Origin: Microbacterium sp. USTB-Y
GTDB lineage: Bacteria > Actinomycetota > Actinomycetes > Actinomycetales > Microbacteriaceae
NCBI RefSeq assembly: GCF_023703415.1
Contig: NZ_JAGMTU010000001.1
Span: 186,001 to 250,000 of the forward strand
Length of the DNA stretch: 64,000 bases
Reading direction: 5' to 3'
A program made the position numbers and the translations under genes. Below, in pieces: positions 1 through 8,606 of the stretch (within the stretch, counting starts at the first letter, position 1; each line of letters opens with the position of its first letter). The notes beneath the pieces are model-generated. The model was not told the DNA's origin. It saw only the letters and a list, made by a program, of their open reading frames with translations, and did no database searches.

Positions 1-7
1 CAGGGCC

Positions 8-562
8 GTGCGGCCGCGGCCCCGCGGGACCGCGGCCGCAGCTCCCGTCCTGCCGATCGCGCTCGACGGCGGCCGGGTGCGCATCGCGACCGTCGACGAC
101 GCGCCGGCGCTGGGCGCCCTCGATGCGCGGCTGCTCGCCCTCGACGCGCACTTCGCGAGCGTGACGGAGCGCCCGGGTGCGGCCGGCATGTTCGCCGAGG
201 CCTACCGCAGCCGGCTGCGCGCGGCTCCCGACACCACCTGGGTGCTGGAGCGCCCGGGCGGGATCACCGGCTTCGTGCACGTCATGCCCGACGCGGCATC
301 GCCCGAGCCGGGCACCCTGGCCCTCGCCGCCTCGGGCGGCCAGTACCTCGTGGTGATGTACCTCGACGAGTCCGAGCGCGGCTCCGGCACCGGTGCGGCG
401 TTCTGCGAGATCGCGCATGCGCTGCTCGACGCATCCGGGTCCCCGTACACGCTGCTCAGCTACGCGGTCGCCAACCCCCGCTCTGGGCCGTTCTGGTCGC
501 GCATGGGCTACCGGCCGATCGTGACCGAGTGGCAGCGCCGTCCCGCGGTGCTCGCGGTCTGA
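8..562 (+). CDS. GNAT family N-acetyltransferase, start uncertain
   Basis: Predicted acetyl-CoA dependent N-acetyltransferase of unknown substrate. From the GTG used here the protein is 184 residues, but the frame is open to the window edge, so the true start may lie upstream; recognisable similarity begins near residue 20 (GGRVRIATVDDAPAL). The central strand YLVVMYLDE followed by SERGSGTGAAFCE (about residues 114-130) is the GNAT pyrophosphate-binding motif, where R/Q-x-x-G-x-G/A is expected. The C-terminal AVANPRSGPFWSRMGYRP is the usual end of the fold. It stands alone and converges on the cupin operon. Family is fairly sure, function unknown. Confidence 0.75.
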   Translation: MRPRPRGTAAAAPVLPIALDGGRVRIATVDDAPALGALDARLLALDAHFASVTERPGAAGMFAEAYRSRLRAAPDTTWVLERPGGITGFVHVMPDAASPEPGTLALAASGGQYLVVMYLDESERGSGTGAAFCEIAHALLDASGSPYTLLSYAVANPRSGPFWSRMGYRPIVTEWQRRPAVLAV

Positions 563-594
563 GCCGCCTCGGTCACGATCGGCCCGCGCGGCTC
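561..594. terminator. Bidirectional terminator-like hairpin
   Basis: Perfect 7-bp inverted repeat GAGCCGC (561-567) and GCGGCTC (588-594) that includes parts of the stop codons of the two convergent genes. No U-run follows. Confidence 0.45.
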
Positions 595-1051
595 ACTCGT
601 CGTCGGCCTCGTACTCGGGCCCGAGGAACAGCGAGATGAACCGGAACGGGCGCTCGACGCTCTCCCAGCCCAGCGGGCAGTGCACGGTGCCGCGCGGGAT
701 GAAAACGGACCCCGTCGTGGTGAGCACGTGCCGCTCGCCGTCGATCTCCATCACGAGCCGTGCGCCGAGATCCTTGGGGTTCTCGGGGTCGTTCCCCATC
801 CAGATGAGCACCTCGTCGTGGTCGCGGTGCACGTGCGGATGCACCCAGGTCGCGGCCTCGTCGCTGGGGGTGATCCAGCAGTAGCCCATGTGCACCTGCG
901 ACTCCGGTACCTCCGCCGGTCGCATCAGGCCGTACGGATGCCCGAGGTTCGGGGGCACGTCGGCCTTGTCCCGTACCGCGTCGCCCTCGTACGTGAACGA
1001 CTCGCTGCTGTCCCACAGCTCCTTCACGAAGAGCCTGTCGTGCGCACCCAT
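593..1051 (-). CDS. Small cupin-domain protein (third of three paralogues)
   Basis: A 152-residue single-domain cupin, last gene of the minus-strand operon. Cupin motif 1 is visible as HPHVHRDHDEVLIW followed by the family-specific GNDPENP, and motif 2 as the block around FIPRGTVHCPLGW. The histidines and glutamate could bind one metal ion. It is clearly paralogous to the products of 6545-7024 and 7030-7503 (shared DPENP, TGSV/AVxIP and HCPL blocks). Start chosen at the ATG preceded by an AGGAG-like site. Function is unknown; small cupins of this kind can be isomerases, dioxygenase-like enzymes or ligand-binding proteins. The linkage to a peptide-type importer suggests that it acts on the imported compound. 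Confidence 0.85.
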   Translation of the reverse strand: MGAHDRLFVKELWDSSESFTYEGDAVRDKADVPPNLGHPYGLMRPAEVPESQVHMGYCWITPSDEAATWVHPHVHRDHDEVLIWMGNDPENPKDLGARLVMEIDGERHVLTTTGSVFIPRGTVHCPLGWESVERPFRFISLFLGPEYEADDE

Positions 1052-1131
1052 GCTGTTCTCCTTCTCCTGGTCGGGTCTTCCTCCTCCGGATCCGATCCGC
1101 TGGCGCCGATCGGATCCGGAAGTCCTGCGTC

Positions 1132-2901
1132 TCAGCCCGCAGCGGCGAGCGGCACATCGAGCACGTCGGCGAGCAGCGCCGCGGTGTACTCGTGCTCCGG
1201 GTGGTCGAGCACGCGATCCGTCGCTCCCTGTTCCACGACCGTGCCGCCGCGCAGCACGGTCACCGAGTCGGCGAGGCTGCGCACCACGGCGAAGTTGTGC
1301 GTGACGAAGAGCATGCTGAGCCCGTCGGCCTGCAGGCCGCGCAGCAGCTCGACGATCGCGGCCTGCACGCTGACATCGAGCGCGGAGGTCACCTCGTCGC
1401 AGATCAGCAGCCTCGGATCGCTCGCGAGGGCGCGGGCGATGGCCACGCGCTGGCGCTGCCCGCCGGAGAGCTCCCCGGGGTAGCGGTCGGCGACCGCCGC
1501 CGGCAGCTCGACCCGCTCCAGCAGCTCGGCGACCCTGCCGCGCCGGGCTCGGGCGCCGAGCCCGGCAAAGTACCGCAACGGCACGCCGATGCTCCGGCCC
1601 ACCGTGGCCCTCGGGTTGAGCGAGGCGTACGGGTTCTGGAACACGTACTGCACCTCGCGCCGCTGCAGGGCGTCGCGCCGTCGCGCCGCGGGAGCGAGGG
1701 CGGCGCCGTCCAGCAGCACCTCTCCGCCGGTGCGCTCCTGGAGGCCGGCGATGCACTGCGACAGCGTGCTCTTGCCCGATCCGGACTCCCCCACGACGGC
1801 GACGCACTCGCCGGGGCGCACCCGCAGGTCCACCTCGAAGAGCACGGCGCGGCGCCCGTACGCGGCGGTGAGGCCGCGTACGGCCAGCAGCGCGGCATCC
1901 CCGGGCGCAGCCTCGGCACGCGGCGCCGCGACGCGCACGGTCCCGGCGGCGCCGAGCTCCTCGGCGCGCAGGCAGCGCACGGCCGTGCGCCCGCCGGGGG
2001 CGTCGAGGGCGACGAGCCGCGGCGCCGCGCTGCGGCAGGCGTCGGTCGCGAAGCCGCAGCGATCCGCGAACCGGCAGCTCTGCCGGGGAGGGGCGGGGGC
2101 CGGCGCGCGGCCCGGGATCGCCTGCAGCCGCAGGCGCACCCGGCTGTCCGGCACCGACCCGAGCAGGGCGCGGGTGTAGGGGTGCCGCGGCGCGAGCACG
2201 AGCCGCGCCGCGGGTCCGGTCTCGACGACCTGCCCGGCGTACATCACCGCGACCTCGTCCGCCACGTCGGCGATCACCGCCAGGTCGTGCGAGATGTACA
2301 CCGCGGCCATGTCCCGGCTGCGGCACAGCTCGGCGACGAGGGCGAGCACCTTCGCCTGGGTCGTGACGTCGAGGCCGGTGGTCGGCTCGTCGAGCACGAG
2401 CACGTCGGGCCGGCCCACGATCGCCATCGCGATGCCGACCCGCTGCTTCTGCCCGCCGGACAGCTGCCCCGGCCGGCGCTTCAGGAACGCCGCGTCGGCG
2501 GGCAGGTCCACGGCCCGGAGCACCTCCGCGATGCGCTCCCGACGCTCCTCGGCACCGGCGGTGATCGCCTCCTCGAGCTGGGTGCGCAGTGACAGCGCCG
2601 GGTTGAGGGCCGCGGCCGGATCCTGCGGCACGTAGGCGATGAGACCGCCGCGGGCACGGCGGCGCTCGCGGTCGCCGAGCGCGAGCATGTCCACGTCGCC
2701 GATCCGCACCGAGCCGCCCGTGATCCGGGCGCCGGGACGCGCATGCCCGAGCAGGGCAAGCGAGAGCGTGCTCTTGCCCGAGCCGGACTCGCCGACGACG
2801 CCGAGCACCCGGCCCGGCTCGACCCGCAGCGAGGCGTCGTCGACGAGACGACTGCCGTCGGAGAGCTCGACCCGGAGGTCCTGCACCACGAGTGCGCTCA
2901 T
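1132..2901 (-). CDS. Peptide/nickel-type ABC transporter, fused double ATPase (DppD-DppF like)
   Basis: A 589-residue cytoplasmic protein with two complete ATPase halves. The N-terminal half has Walker A GESGSGKST (about residue 37), signature LSGGQKQR and Walker B VLVLDEPTTGLD; it ends with a cysteine-rich oligopeptide/dipeptide C-terminal extension (CRFADRCGFATDAC). The C-terminal half repeats GESGSGKST, LSGGQRQR and LLICDEVTSALD. In most systems these are two genes; a single fused gene is common in actinobacteria. It overlaps the permease gene by 4 bp (ATGA), so translation is probably coupled. It powers uptake of the solute captured by the 4814-6367 lipoprotein. Confidence 0.93.
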   Translation of the reverse strand: MSALVVQDLRVELSDGSRLVDDASLRVEPGRVLGVVGESGSGKSTLSLALLGHARPGARITGGSVRIGDVDMLALGDRERRRARGGLIAYVPQDPAAALNPALSLRTQLEEAITAGAEERRERIAEVLRAVDLPADAAFLKRRPGQLSGGQKQRVGIAMAIVGRPDVLVLDEPTTGLDVTTQAKVLALVAELCRSRDMAAVYISHDLAVIADVADEVAVMYAGQVVETGPAARLVLAPRHPYTRALLGSVPDSRVRLRLQAIPGRAPAPAPPRQSCRFADRCGFATDACRSAAPRLVALDAPGGRTAVRCLRAEELGAAGTVRVAAPRAEAAPGDAALLAVRGLTAAYGRRAVLFEVDLRVRPGECVAVVGESGSGKSTLSQCIAGLQERTGGEVLLDGAALAPAARRRDALQRREVQYVFQNPYASLNPRATVGRSIGVPLRYFAGLGARARRGRVAELLERVELPAAVADRYPGELSGGQRQRVAIARALASDPRLLICDEVTSALDVSVQAAIVELLRGLQADGLSMLFVTHNFAVVRSLADSVTVLRGGTVVEQGATDRVLDHPEHEYTAALLADVLDVPLAAAG

Positions 2902-3797
2902 CGCGCGGCTCCTTCCGTGCGCGCCACGACGCGGGCGGCGCCTTCGGCGATGAGGTTGCCGCCGACCGTGAACAGCACCACGCAGAGCACGGGCGCGACG
3001 ACCGCCCACGGCTGGCCTGCGAGCCCGTTGCGGTTCTCGCTGATCATGAGACCCCAGTCGGGGGTCGGCGGCTGGATCCCGTAGCCGATGAAGCTCATCG
3101 AGGCGAGGATCCCGACCGCCCACATCAGGCGCATGCCGAGCTCGACCATGAGCGGCGAGACGAGGTTGGGCACGATCTCGCGCGCCAGGATGTGCCGGGT
3201 CGGCACTCCCGTCGCCCGCGACCAGCGCACGAACTCGCGATCGACGAGCGGGATCGCGGCTCCCCGCAGCACGCGGGAGACGCCCGGGGTGAGCCCGATC
3301 GCGACGAGCGCGACCAGCAGCCACGGCTCCGGCCCGATCACCGAGACGAACAGCAGGGTGAACAGCAGCGCGGGGAAGGCCAGCAGCACGTCCATGAAGC
3401 GCATCAGCACCACGTCGACCGCGCCGCCCGCGTAGGCGGCGCCGACCCCGACGAGCGCGCCGAGGAGCACCGCGAGCAGGGCGGCGCTCGGCGCCATCCA
3501 GGCCAGGTTCACACCGCCGGCGAGCACCCGCGAGAGCACGTCGCGGCCGAGGTAGTCCGCGCCGAACGGGAGGCCGGCGCCGGACGGTGCGAACGGACGC
3601 GCGATCGTGCGCGCCGGATCGTTCGGCGCCACGAGCGGGCCGAGCAGCGCCACGAGCAGCATGGCCACGATGAGCACGAGGCCGGCCCGCACCTGGCCGG
3701 AGCGCAGCAGGCGCGGCCCACGGCGCGCCCGGCGCTGCGGCACGACGGCCGCGGCCGCCTCCGCCGCGGCGGCCGCGATCGGGATCTCGATGGCCAT
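2898..3797 (-). CDS. ABC transporter permease, DppC/OppC type
   Basis: A 299-residue inner-membrane permease. After a hydrophilic alanine-rich N-terminus comes a first hydrophobic segment (about residues 37-57) and then the FGADYLGRDVLSRVLAGG block typical of DppC/OppC. The EAA-loop region reads SRATGVPTRHILAREIVPN. The C-terminal PPTPDWGLMISENRN sits where DppC proteins carry P-x-P-x-W-G. It pairs with the DppB-like permease encoded 1 bp upstream. ATG overlaps the ATPase gene downstream. Substrate cannot be read from the permease. Confidence 0.93.
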   Translation of the reverse strand: MAIEIPIAAAAAEAAAAVVPQRRARRGPRLLRSGQVRAGLVLIVAMLLVALLGPLVAPNDPARTIARPFAPSGAGLPFGADYLGRDVLSRVLAGGVNLAWMAPSAALLAVLLGALVGVGAAYAGGAVDVVLMRFMDVLLAFPALLFTLLFVSVIGPEPWLLVALVAIGLTPGVSRVLRGAAIPLVDREFVRWSRATGVPTRHILAREIVPNLVSPLMVELGMRLMWAVGILASMSFIGYGIQPPTPDWGLMISENRNGLAGQPWAVVAPVLCVVLFTVGGNLIAEGAARVVARTEGAAR

Positions 3798-3798
3798 G

Positions 3799-4800
3799 TC
3801 AGCCCCTCCCGCCCACGCGGACCAGATCCGCGACGAAGTTGAACACGAAGTAGATCGCGGCGATGATCAGCACGATCGCCTGGATCATGGGGATGTCGCG
3901 CGCCCCGATCGAGCGCAGCAGCAGCACGCCCATCCCCGGGTAGTTGAAGACGTACTCGGTGACCACGACGCCGCCGACCGTGAACGCGGCGACCAGGCTC
4001 GCGGCCGGGATCGCGGGCGCGAGCGCATTGGGCAGGGCGTGCACCAGCAGGATCCGCCAGCGTCCCACGCCCTTGAGCTCGGCCATCTCGACGTACTCGC
4101 TGCCGAGCACGTCGATCACCGCCGCGCGCACGAGCCGGCCGAGGTACATCACCCCGCCGATCACGAGCGTGAGCACCGGGAGCACGAGCTTGGCGGGCTG
4201 ATCCCACGGGTGCGAGCCGATCGGGATGATCGAGACGGCGGGGAGGATCCGGAACACGGTCGTGCCGAACAGGAAGACCAGAAGCGTGCCGATGATGAAG
4301 TCGGGCAGCGCGTTGGCGACCATGGATCCGCCGAGGAAGACGCGGTCGAACCACCCGTCGCGGTACCGGGCGGCGAGCACGCCGACCAGCAGCGACAGCG
4401 GCAGGATGATCGCCACCGCGACGGCGGCGAGGAACAGGCTGTTGCCGAGCGGCGCGGCGAGGATCTGCACGACCGGCCGGTCGCCGGCCAGCGACATGCC
4501 GAAGTCGCCGTGCAGCACGCCGCCGAACCAGCGGCTGAACTGCACGAGCACCGGGTCGTTCAGGCCCAGCTGCTGCGACAGCGCGTGCACCCGCTCGGGG
4601 GTGGCGTGCGTGCCGAGCAGCACCGTGGCGGCGTTGCCGGGCATGATCTGCGTCGCGAAGAAGACGCACACCGCCACCAGCAGCAGCGTCACCACCGCCT
4701 GGACCAGCTTGCCGGCCGCCGGCCCGACCCACGCCAGCGGGCGGCGGGGACGGGCCGGCAGCGTCGCCAGCAGCTCGGTCGTGCTCATGGTCGTCGTCAC
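3799..4800 (-). CDS. ABC transporter permease, DppB/OppB type
   Basis: A 333-residue inner-membrane permease. The N-terminal membrane segment ends in FFATQIMPGNAATVLLG, followed by ERVHALSQQLGLNDPVLVQFSRWFGGVLHGDFGMS-type sequence, the conserved DppB opening. The EAA loop is seen as AELKGVGRWRILLVHALPNAL. The GTG at 4800 has an AGGA about 9 bases upstream; the in-frame ATG at 4788 is an alternative. The binding-protein gene ends 13 bp upstream, so the two are co-transcribed. Confidence 0.92.
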   Translation of the reverse strand: MTTTMSTTELLATLPARPRRPLAWVGPAAGKLVQAVVTLLLVAVCVFFATQIMPGNAATVLLGTHATPERVHALSQQLGLNDPVLVQFSRWFGGVLHGDFGMSLAGDRPVVQILAAPLGNSLFLAAVAVAIILPLSLLVGVLAARYRDGWFDRVFLGGSMVANALPDFIIGTLLVFLFGTTVFRILPAVSIIPIGSHPWDQPAKLVLPVLTLVIGGVMYLGRLVRAAVIDVLGSEYVEMAELKGVGRWRILLVHALPNALAPAIPAASLVAAFTVGGVVVTEYVFNYPGMGVLLLRSIGARDIPMIQAIVLIIAAIYFVFNFVADLVRVGGRG

Positions 4801-4813
4801 CGGCCCGTCCTGC

Positions 4814-6367
4814 TCAGTCCGTGACCGTGACGCCGGCGAAAGACTCCGACGTGTGCCCGTAGGGGTCGGTGTGCAGGCCCTTGACCCGGGCGGAGTGCGG
4901 GGTCAGGTCCTTCGGCAGGGCGGGGATGATCGACGGCGAGTCCGCGTACTGCACGGCCTGCAGCTTCGCGATCACGGCGCACTGCGCGCTCGCGTCGGTG
5001 GTGTTGAACAGCTCGGTGGCGAGGTTCGCGAAGTCGGCGTTGTTCCAGTGCGAGGCGTTGTCCTGCCCGTCCGGGAGCAGGTGCCCCGGCATGCTCGTCA
5101 GGTAGGACGATCCGACCAGGTTGACGACGAACGGCCACTGCAGCCACTTGTCCAGCAGGGATCCGGTGTCCATCGTCTTGACGTTCACGGTCACGCCGAT
5201 CTGCGCCGCGTCCTGGTTGATGAGCTGGGCGACCTCGGTCATGCCCTGGAACGCCCCGTCCGTGACGAGGTCGACGGTCAGGTCCGGCTTGCCGGCCTCG
5301 GCGAGCAGCTGCTTGGCCTTCTGCAGGTCCTGCTTCCGCTGCGGGAGGTCGGGGGCCGGGCATCCGCTCGCGAGATCGACGTCGTTGCCGACCTTCGCAT
5401 AGCCGTTGTAGGCGGTCTCGACGACCGCGTCGCGGTCCACGATCAGCTGCAGCGCCTGGCGCACGCGCGGGTCGTCGAACGGCGCCACGTCGGTGCGCAT
5501 GTCCAGCGTGAGATGGGTGGCGCTGTCGCTCTCCAGGAACTGGATGCCCGCCGCCTTGAGCGCGTCGACGTTCGACAGCGGCACCGCCGAGGTCAGGTCG
5601 ATCTGGCCGCCCTGCAGCGCGTTCACGATCGCCTGCTGATCGGCGAAGAAGTACACCTCGAGCTTGTCGAAGCCGGGCTTCTCGCCCCAGTAGTCGTCGA
5701 AGCGGGTCAGGCTCGCCTGCTGGTTCGGCTCGAAGGATCCGACGGTGAACGGCCCGGTGCCGTCGACCTTCTTCTCGGTCGAGGTCTTGCCGATCATGGC
5801 GAGCTGCTCGTACGCCCAGGCGCTCGGGAAGATCCCGTACGGCTTGCTGAGCGTGAACTCCACCGTGAGGTCGTCGATCTTCTTGACCTCGTCCGGCGAC
5901 ACGAAGGACGAGATCTGCGTGATCGCGCCGAACGAGTCCTTGAGCTCGAACATCTTCCTGATGCTGAAGATCACGTCGTCTGCGCCGAAGGTCGCGCCGC
6001 TGTGCAGCGCGACGTCCGGGCGCAGCTTGACGGTCCACACGGTGTTGTCGGCGTTCGGGGTGAACGACTCCGCGAGCCCCATCTGCAGCACGCCCTTGTC
6101 GTCGAGGCGGGTCAGCGTGTCGAGGGTGTTCAGCCAGATCGCGCCCTCGCCCGCGGTGCTCTGCGCGACGTACGGGAACAGCGTGTCGTTGACGCTGCCG
6201 ACCAGGCCGAGGTTCAGCGTGCCGGTCCCGGATCCGGCGGCGCCGGAGGGTCCAGCGCCGGATCCCGGGGAGGAGCAGGCGGCGAGCGCGGCGACGACGA
6301 CCGCGGCGGTGAGGCCGGCCCCGAGACGGCGGGCGAGGCGACGGGAGCGGGATGGGGATGCGGACAC
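4814..6367 (-). CDS. Extracellular solute-binding lipoprotein, family 5
   Basis: A 517-residue SBP_bac_5 protein that should capture a peptide-like or other organic solute outside the membrane. The signal peptide has an arginine-rich start, a hydrophobic stretch and a lipobox LAAC with the lipidated Cys at residue 31. Family blocks include AESFTPNADNTVWTVKLRPDV near residues 85-105 and DPRVRQALQLIVDRDAV. The GTG start is chosen because GAAGGAGACACC lies just upstream and the signal peptide then begins at residue 1; the longer frame upstream has no signal-like character. First transporter gene after the two cupin genes. Confidence 0.93.
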   Translation of the reverse strand: MSASPSRSRRLARRLGAGLTAAVVVAALAACSSPGSGAGPSGAAGSGTGTLNLGLVGSVNDTLFPYVAQSTAGEGAIWLNTLDTLTRLDDKGVLQMGLAESFTPNADNTVWTVKLRPDVALHSGATFGADDVIFSIRKMFELKDSFGAITQISSFVSPDEVKKIDDLTVEFTLSKPYGIFPSAWAYEQLAMIGKTSTEKKVDGTGPFTVGSFEPNQQASLTRFDDYWGEKPGFDKLEVYFFADQQAIVNALQGGQIDLTSAVPLSNVDALKAAGIQFLESDSATHLTLDMRTDVAPFDDPRVRQALQLIVDRDAVVETAYNGYAKVGNDVDLASGCPAPDLPQRKQDLQKAKQLLAEAGKPDLTVDLVTDGAFQGMTEVAQLINQDAAQIGVTVNVKTMDTGSLLDKWLQWPFVVNLVGSSYLTSMPGHLLPDGQDNASHWNNADFANLATELFNTTDASAQCAVIAKLQAVQYADSPSIIPALPKDLTPHSARVKGLHTDPYGHTSESFAGVTVTD

Positions 6368-6544
6368 GGTGTCTCCTTCGAACGGTGCTTGACGCGCTCG
6401 GCGGTGAGCGCGCGGAAGCGATCCTTCGGGCCGGATCGCGGGCCTGATGCGGTGCGGCGCCGCGGGCGCCGATGTTTCCGGGCGACGCGGCGACCGGGGG
6501 ACGCGCACCGTGCGACGGAGCTGGATCCGCCGCACGGCCCGCGG

Positions 6545-7024
6545 TCAGGCGCCGGCCCTCGCGTCCTCGTCCGCGCGGCGATGCGAGGCGTAGTCCGGGC
6601 TCAGCGTGATCGCGATGAACGTGAACGGCCGGTCGACCCTCTCGAAGCCGAGCGGGCAGTGGTAGGTGCCCTTCGGGATGTAGACGGCGCCGGTGGTGGA
6701 CACCAGGTGGCGCTCCCCCTCGATCGTCATGTACAGGTCGCCGCCGAGCTCGCCGGGATTCTCCGGGTCGTTGCCCATCCACACGAGGATCTCGTCGAAG
6801 TCGTCGTGCACGTGCTCGTGCACCCAGAAGGTCTCCTCGCCGATCGGCATCACCCAGCTGTAGGCCCCGAAGACGGTCGAGGCCGGCACGTCGAGCTGAC
6901 GCATGATGCCGTACGGCACGCTGAGGTTCGGCGGCAGCGTCTCGCCGCCCGCCTCCCCCTCGTTCACCATGTCGTCGGCAACGACGTTCATGTCGACGAT
7001 GAACAGGTCGTCATAAGCGCCCAT
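6545..7024 (-). CDS. Small cupin-domain protein (second of three paralogues)
   Basis: A 159-residue cupin. Motif 1 appears as VHEHVHDDFDEILVWMGND and motif 2 as TTGAVYIPKGTYHCPLGF; DPENP lies between them. It is a close paralogue of the 593-1051 product (both begin MGAYD/MGAHD and share GNDPENP). It starts 5 bp after the 7030-7503 gene and precedes the binding-protein gene by 177 bp, in which I see no further gene. Function unknown; context suggests processing or sensing of the solute imported by the adjacent ABC system. Confidence 0.85.
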   Translation of the reverse strand: MGAYDDLFIVDMNVVADDMVNEGEAGGETLPPNLSVPYGIMRQLDVPASTVFGAYSWVMPIGEETFWVHEHVHDDFDEILVWMGNDPENPGELGGDLYMTIEGERHLVSTTGAVYIPKGTYHCPLGFERVDRPFTFIAITLSPDYASHRRADEDARAGA

Positions 7025-7029
7025 GATGC

Positions 7030-7503
7030 TCAGGCCTGCGGGACGTTCTCGTCGGACGAGTAGCTGCCGTCGCTGGACAGCGAGATCGCGTTGAAGCGGA
7101 TCGGCCGGGTCACCGTTCCCCAGTCGAGCGGGCAGTGCCGCACCCCTGCGGGGATGTAGACCGCGCCGGAGGTGTCGATCGTGTACTTCTCGCCGCCGAT
7201 CCACAGGTAGGCCTCGCCGCCCAGGTCGTGCGGGTTCTCCGGGTCGCTGCCGAGGAACACCAGCACCTCGTCGTAGTCGTGCTCGTGCTCGTTGACCCAG
7301 TGGCTGCCCTCGTCAGTGGGGTGGATCCACGAGTACGTCATGTGGATCCTCGCCCCGGGCACGTCCTCGGCCCGCATGAGCGCGAACGCGTCGCCGATGT
7401 GCGCCGGCCGGGGCTCGCCCGTGGCGATCGCCCCCTCGTTGACGAGGTCGTCGCTGACGTCCCCCATGTGCCGCACGATGAGGTGCTCGTAAGTGCCGGT
7501 CAT
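7030..7503 (-). CDS. Small cupin-domain protein (first of three paralogues)
   Basis: A 157-residue cupin and first gene of the operon. Motif 1 is VNEHEHDYDEVLVFLGSD, motif 2 TSGAVYIPAGVRHCPLDW; DPENP is conserved between them. A strong GGAGG ribosome site lies 6-7 bases before the ATG. It is somewhat more diverged from the other two (begins MTGTYEHLIVRHM). Divergent from the AraC regulator gene, which probably controls it. Three related but non-identical cupins in one operon suggest a hetero-oligomer or sequential steps. Confidence 0.85.
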   Translation of the reverse strand: MTGTYEHLIVRHMGDVSDDLVNEGAIATGEPRPAHIGDAFALMRAEDVPGARIHMTYSWIHPTDEGSHWVNEHEHDYDEVLVFLGSDPENPHDLGGEAYLWIGGEKYTIDTSGAVYIPAGVRHCPLDWGTVTRPIRFNAISLSSDGSYSSDENVPQA

Positions 7504-7528
7504 CTGTCCTCCTTCGGAATGTGCTCTC

Positions 7529-7534
7529 ACGCTA
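7529..7534 (-). promoter_or_regulatory. Candidate -10 box of the cupin-ABC operon
   Basis: TAGCGT on the minus strand, about 25 bases upstream of the first cupin start codon. No convincing -35 box is seen, as expected for an activator-dependent promoter. Confidence 0.35.
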
Positions 7535-7566
7535 GGGCGGCGGATCCGGGCTGCTCCAGGCACTCA

Positions 7567-7600
7567 GCACGGGTGCTCTGGCACTCCTGCACGGGCGCTC
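7567..7600. promoter_or_regulatory. Direct repeat, candidate AraC-family operator
   Basis: GCACGGGTGCTC (7567-7578) and GCACGGGCGCTC (7589-7600) form an 11/12 direct repeat with a 22-bp period, two helical turns, between the divergent cupin operon and the AraC regulator gene. The position about 35 bp upstream of the candidate -10 box is suitable for an activator. Confidence 0.45.
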
Positions 7601-7721
7601 CCCCGCGCCGCCGCCGGCGCTCCGGCACCCCGCTTGCCCGCGCGCGCACGATCCTGTCCCCCGGGCGCGCCGCCTCGCTGCGCGTCTTGCGCGGCCGCCC
7701 CGCACCGCCTCCACTGGGTGC

Positions 7722-8582
7722 GTGAGGTCAACGCCGACTGCCCCCTCCGCGCGCGCCTTCGCGGAGTACAACATCGAGGAGCGCGCCACCACGCTGCACG
7801 GATCGGCCCTGGTGGGCTCATTCCGCGAGGACGGACCCGGTCCGCACATGACGCAGCCGCACCGGCACGACTTCGTCGAGCTGATCTGGATCTCGCAGGG
7901 ATCCGGCGCCCACCTCATCGACACGTCGGAGTTCCGCGTCGCCCCGCGCACCCTGCACATCATCGCGCCCGGTCAGGTGCACTGCTGGAGCCCGGACGGA
8001 CAGGCGCTGGACGGCACGCTCGTGCTGTTCCGCGAGGAGTTCCTGGTGAGCGCGGCGGATCTTCCGGCCCGCACGATCCGCGGCGGGATGACGGTGCCCG
8101 ACGCCGCCACCGCCCGGCGCATCGACCGGATGCTGGAGGATCTGCGCGACGAGCTCGACGGCGACGCCGAGGACCGGGACGAGGTCGTGCGGTACCTGCT
8201 GTCGGCGCTCGTGACGATGTGCGCGCGCACGCGCATCGAGCCGGCCCGCCCCCGCCACACCCTGGCCCGGGCGTTCCTGCGGATCGTGCGCGCCGAACCC
8301 CGCGCCACCCTCACCGTGGCCGACTGCGCGCGGCGGCTGAACGTCACCGGCAACCACCTCGCCGAGGTCGTGGCCGCCGACCTCGGCCGCACACCGAGCG
8401 CCGTCATCCGCGCCGCCGTGCTGCTGGAGGCCGAGCGGCTGCTGTGCCGCACCGCGCTCACCTGCGCGCAGATCGCCGCCGAGCTGGACTTCGGGGACCC
8501 GTCGTACTTCTCCCGGTTCTTCCGCCGGGAGACCGGATCCACGCCCTCCGCCTACCGCAGCGCCCGCGGGCTCGTCGCCTGA
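7722..8582 (+). CDS. AraC family transcriptional regulator with N-terminal cupin
   Basis: A 286-residue regulator. The N-terminal half is a cupin sensing domain (TQPHRHDFVELIWISQGSGAH region, then APGQVHCWSP). The C-terminal 100 residues hold two helix-turn-helix units: LTVADCARRLNVTGNHLAEVV and the AraC signature region ending AAELDFGDPSYFSRFFRRE. The start is a GTG at 7722. It is divergent from the cupin-ABC operon and is its likely regulator, with the operator candidate in between. The effector is probably the transported solute. Confidence 0.9.
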   Translation: MRSTPTAPSARAFAEYNIEERATTLHGSALVGSFREDGPGPHMTQPHRHDFVELIWISQGSGAHLIDTSEFRVAPRTLHIIAPGQVHCWSPDGQALDGTLVLFREEFLVSAADLPARTIRGGMTVPDAATARRIDRMLEDLRDELDGDAEDRDEVVRYLLSALVTMCARTRIEPARPRHTLARAFLRIVRAEPRATLTVADCARRLNVTGNHLAEVVAADLGRTPSAVIRAAVLLEAERLLCRTALTCAQIAAELDFGDPSYFSRFFRRETGSTPSAYRSARGLVA

Positions 8583-8604
8583 CCCGCGGCCGGTGATCCG
8601 CGGG
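8583..8604. terminator. Bidirectional terminator-like hairpin
   Basis: Perfect 7-bp stem CCCGCGG / CCGCGGG with an 8-base loop, filling the 24-bp gap between the convergent AraC and AsnC genes. Confidence 0.5.
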
Positions 8605-8606
8605 CC

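Noticed and set aside
593..2326. A single 577-codon frame that ends in the cupin sequence
   Set aside because: Its first 420 residues are an out-of-frame reading of the ABC ATPase; the true cupin starts at 1051 with its own ribosome site.
4226..7063. A very long open frame (945 codons) on the plus strand
   Set aside because: It runs antisense to the binding-protein and cupin genes, is extremely rich in Arg/His/Asp/Val as expected from reading high-GC codons in the wrong frame, and has no recognisable domain.
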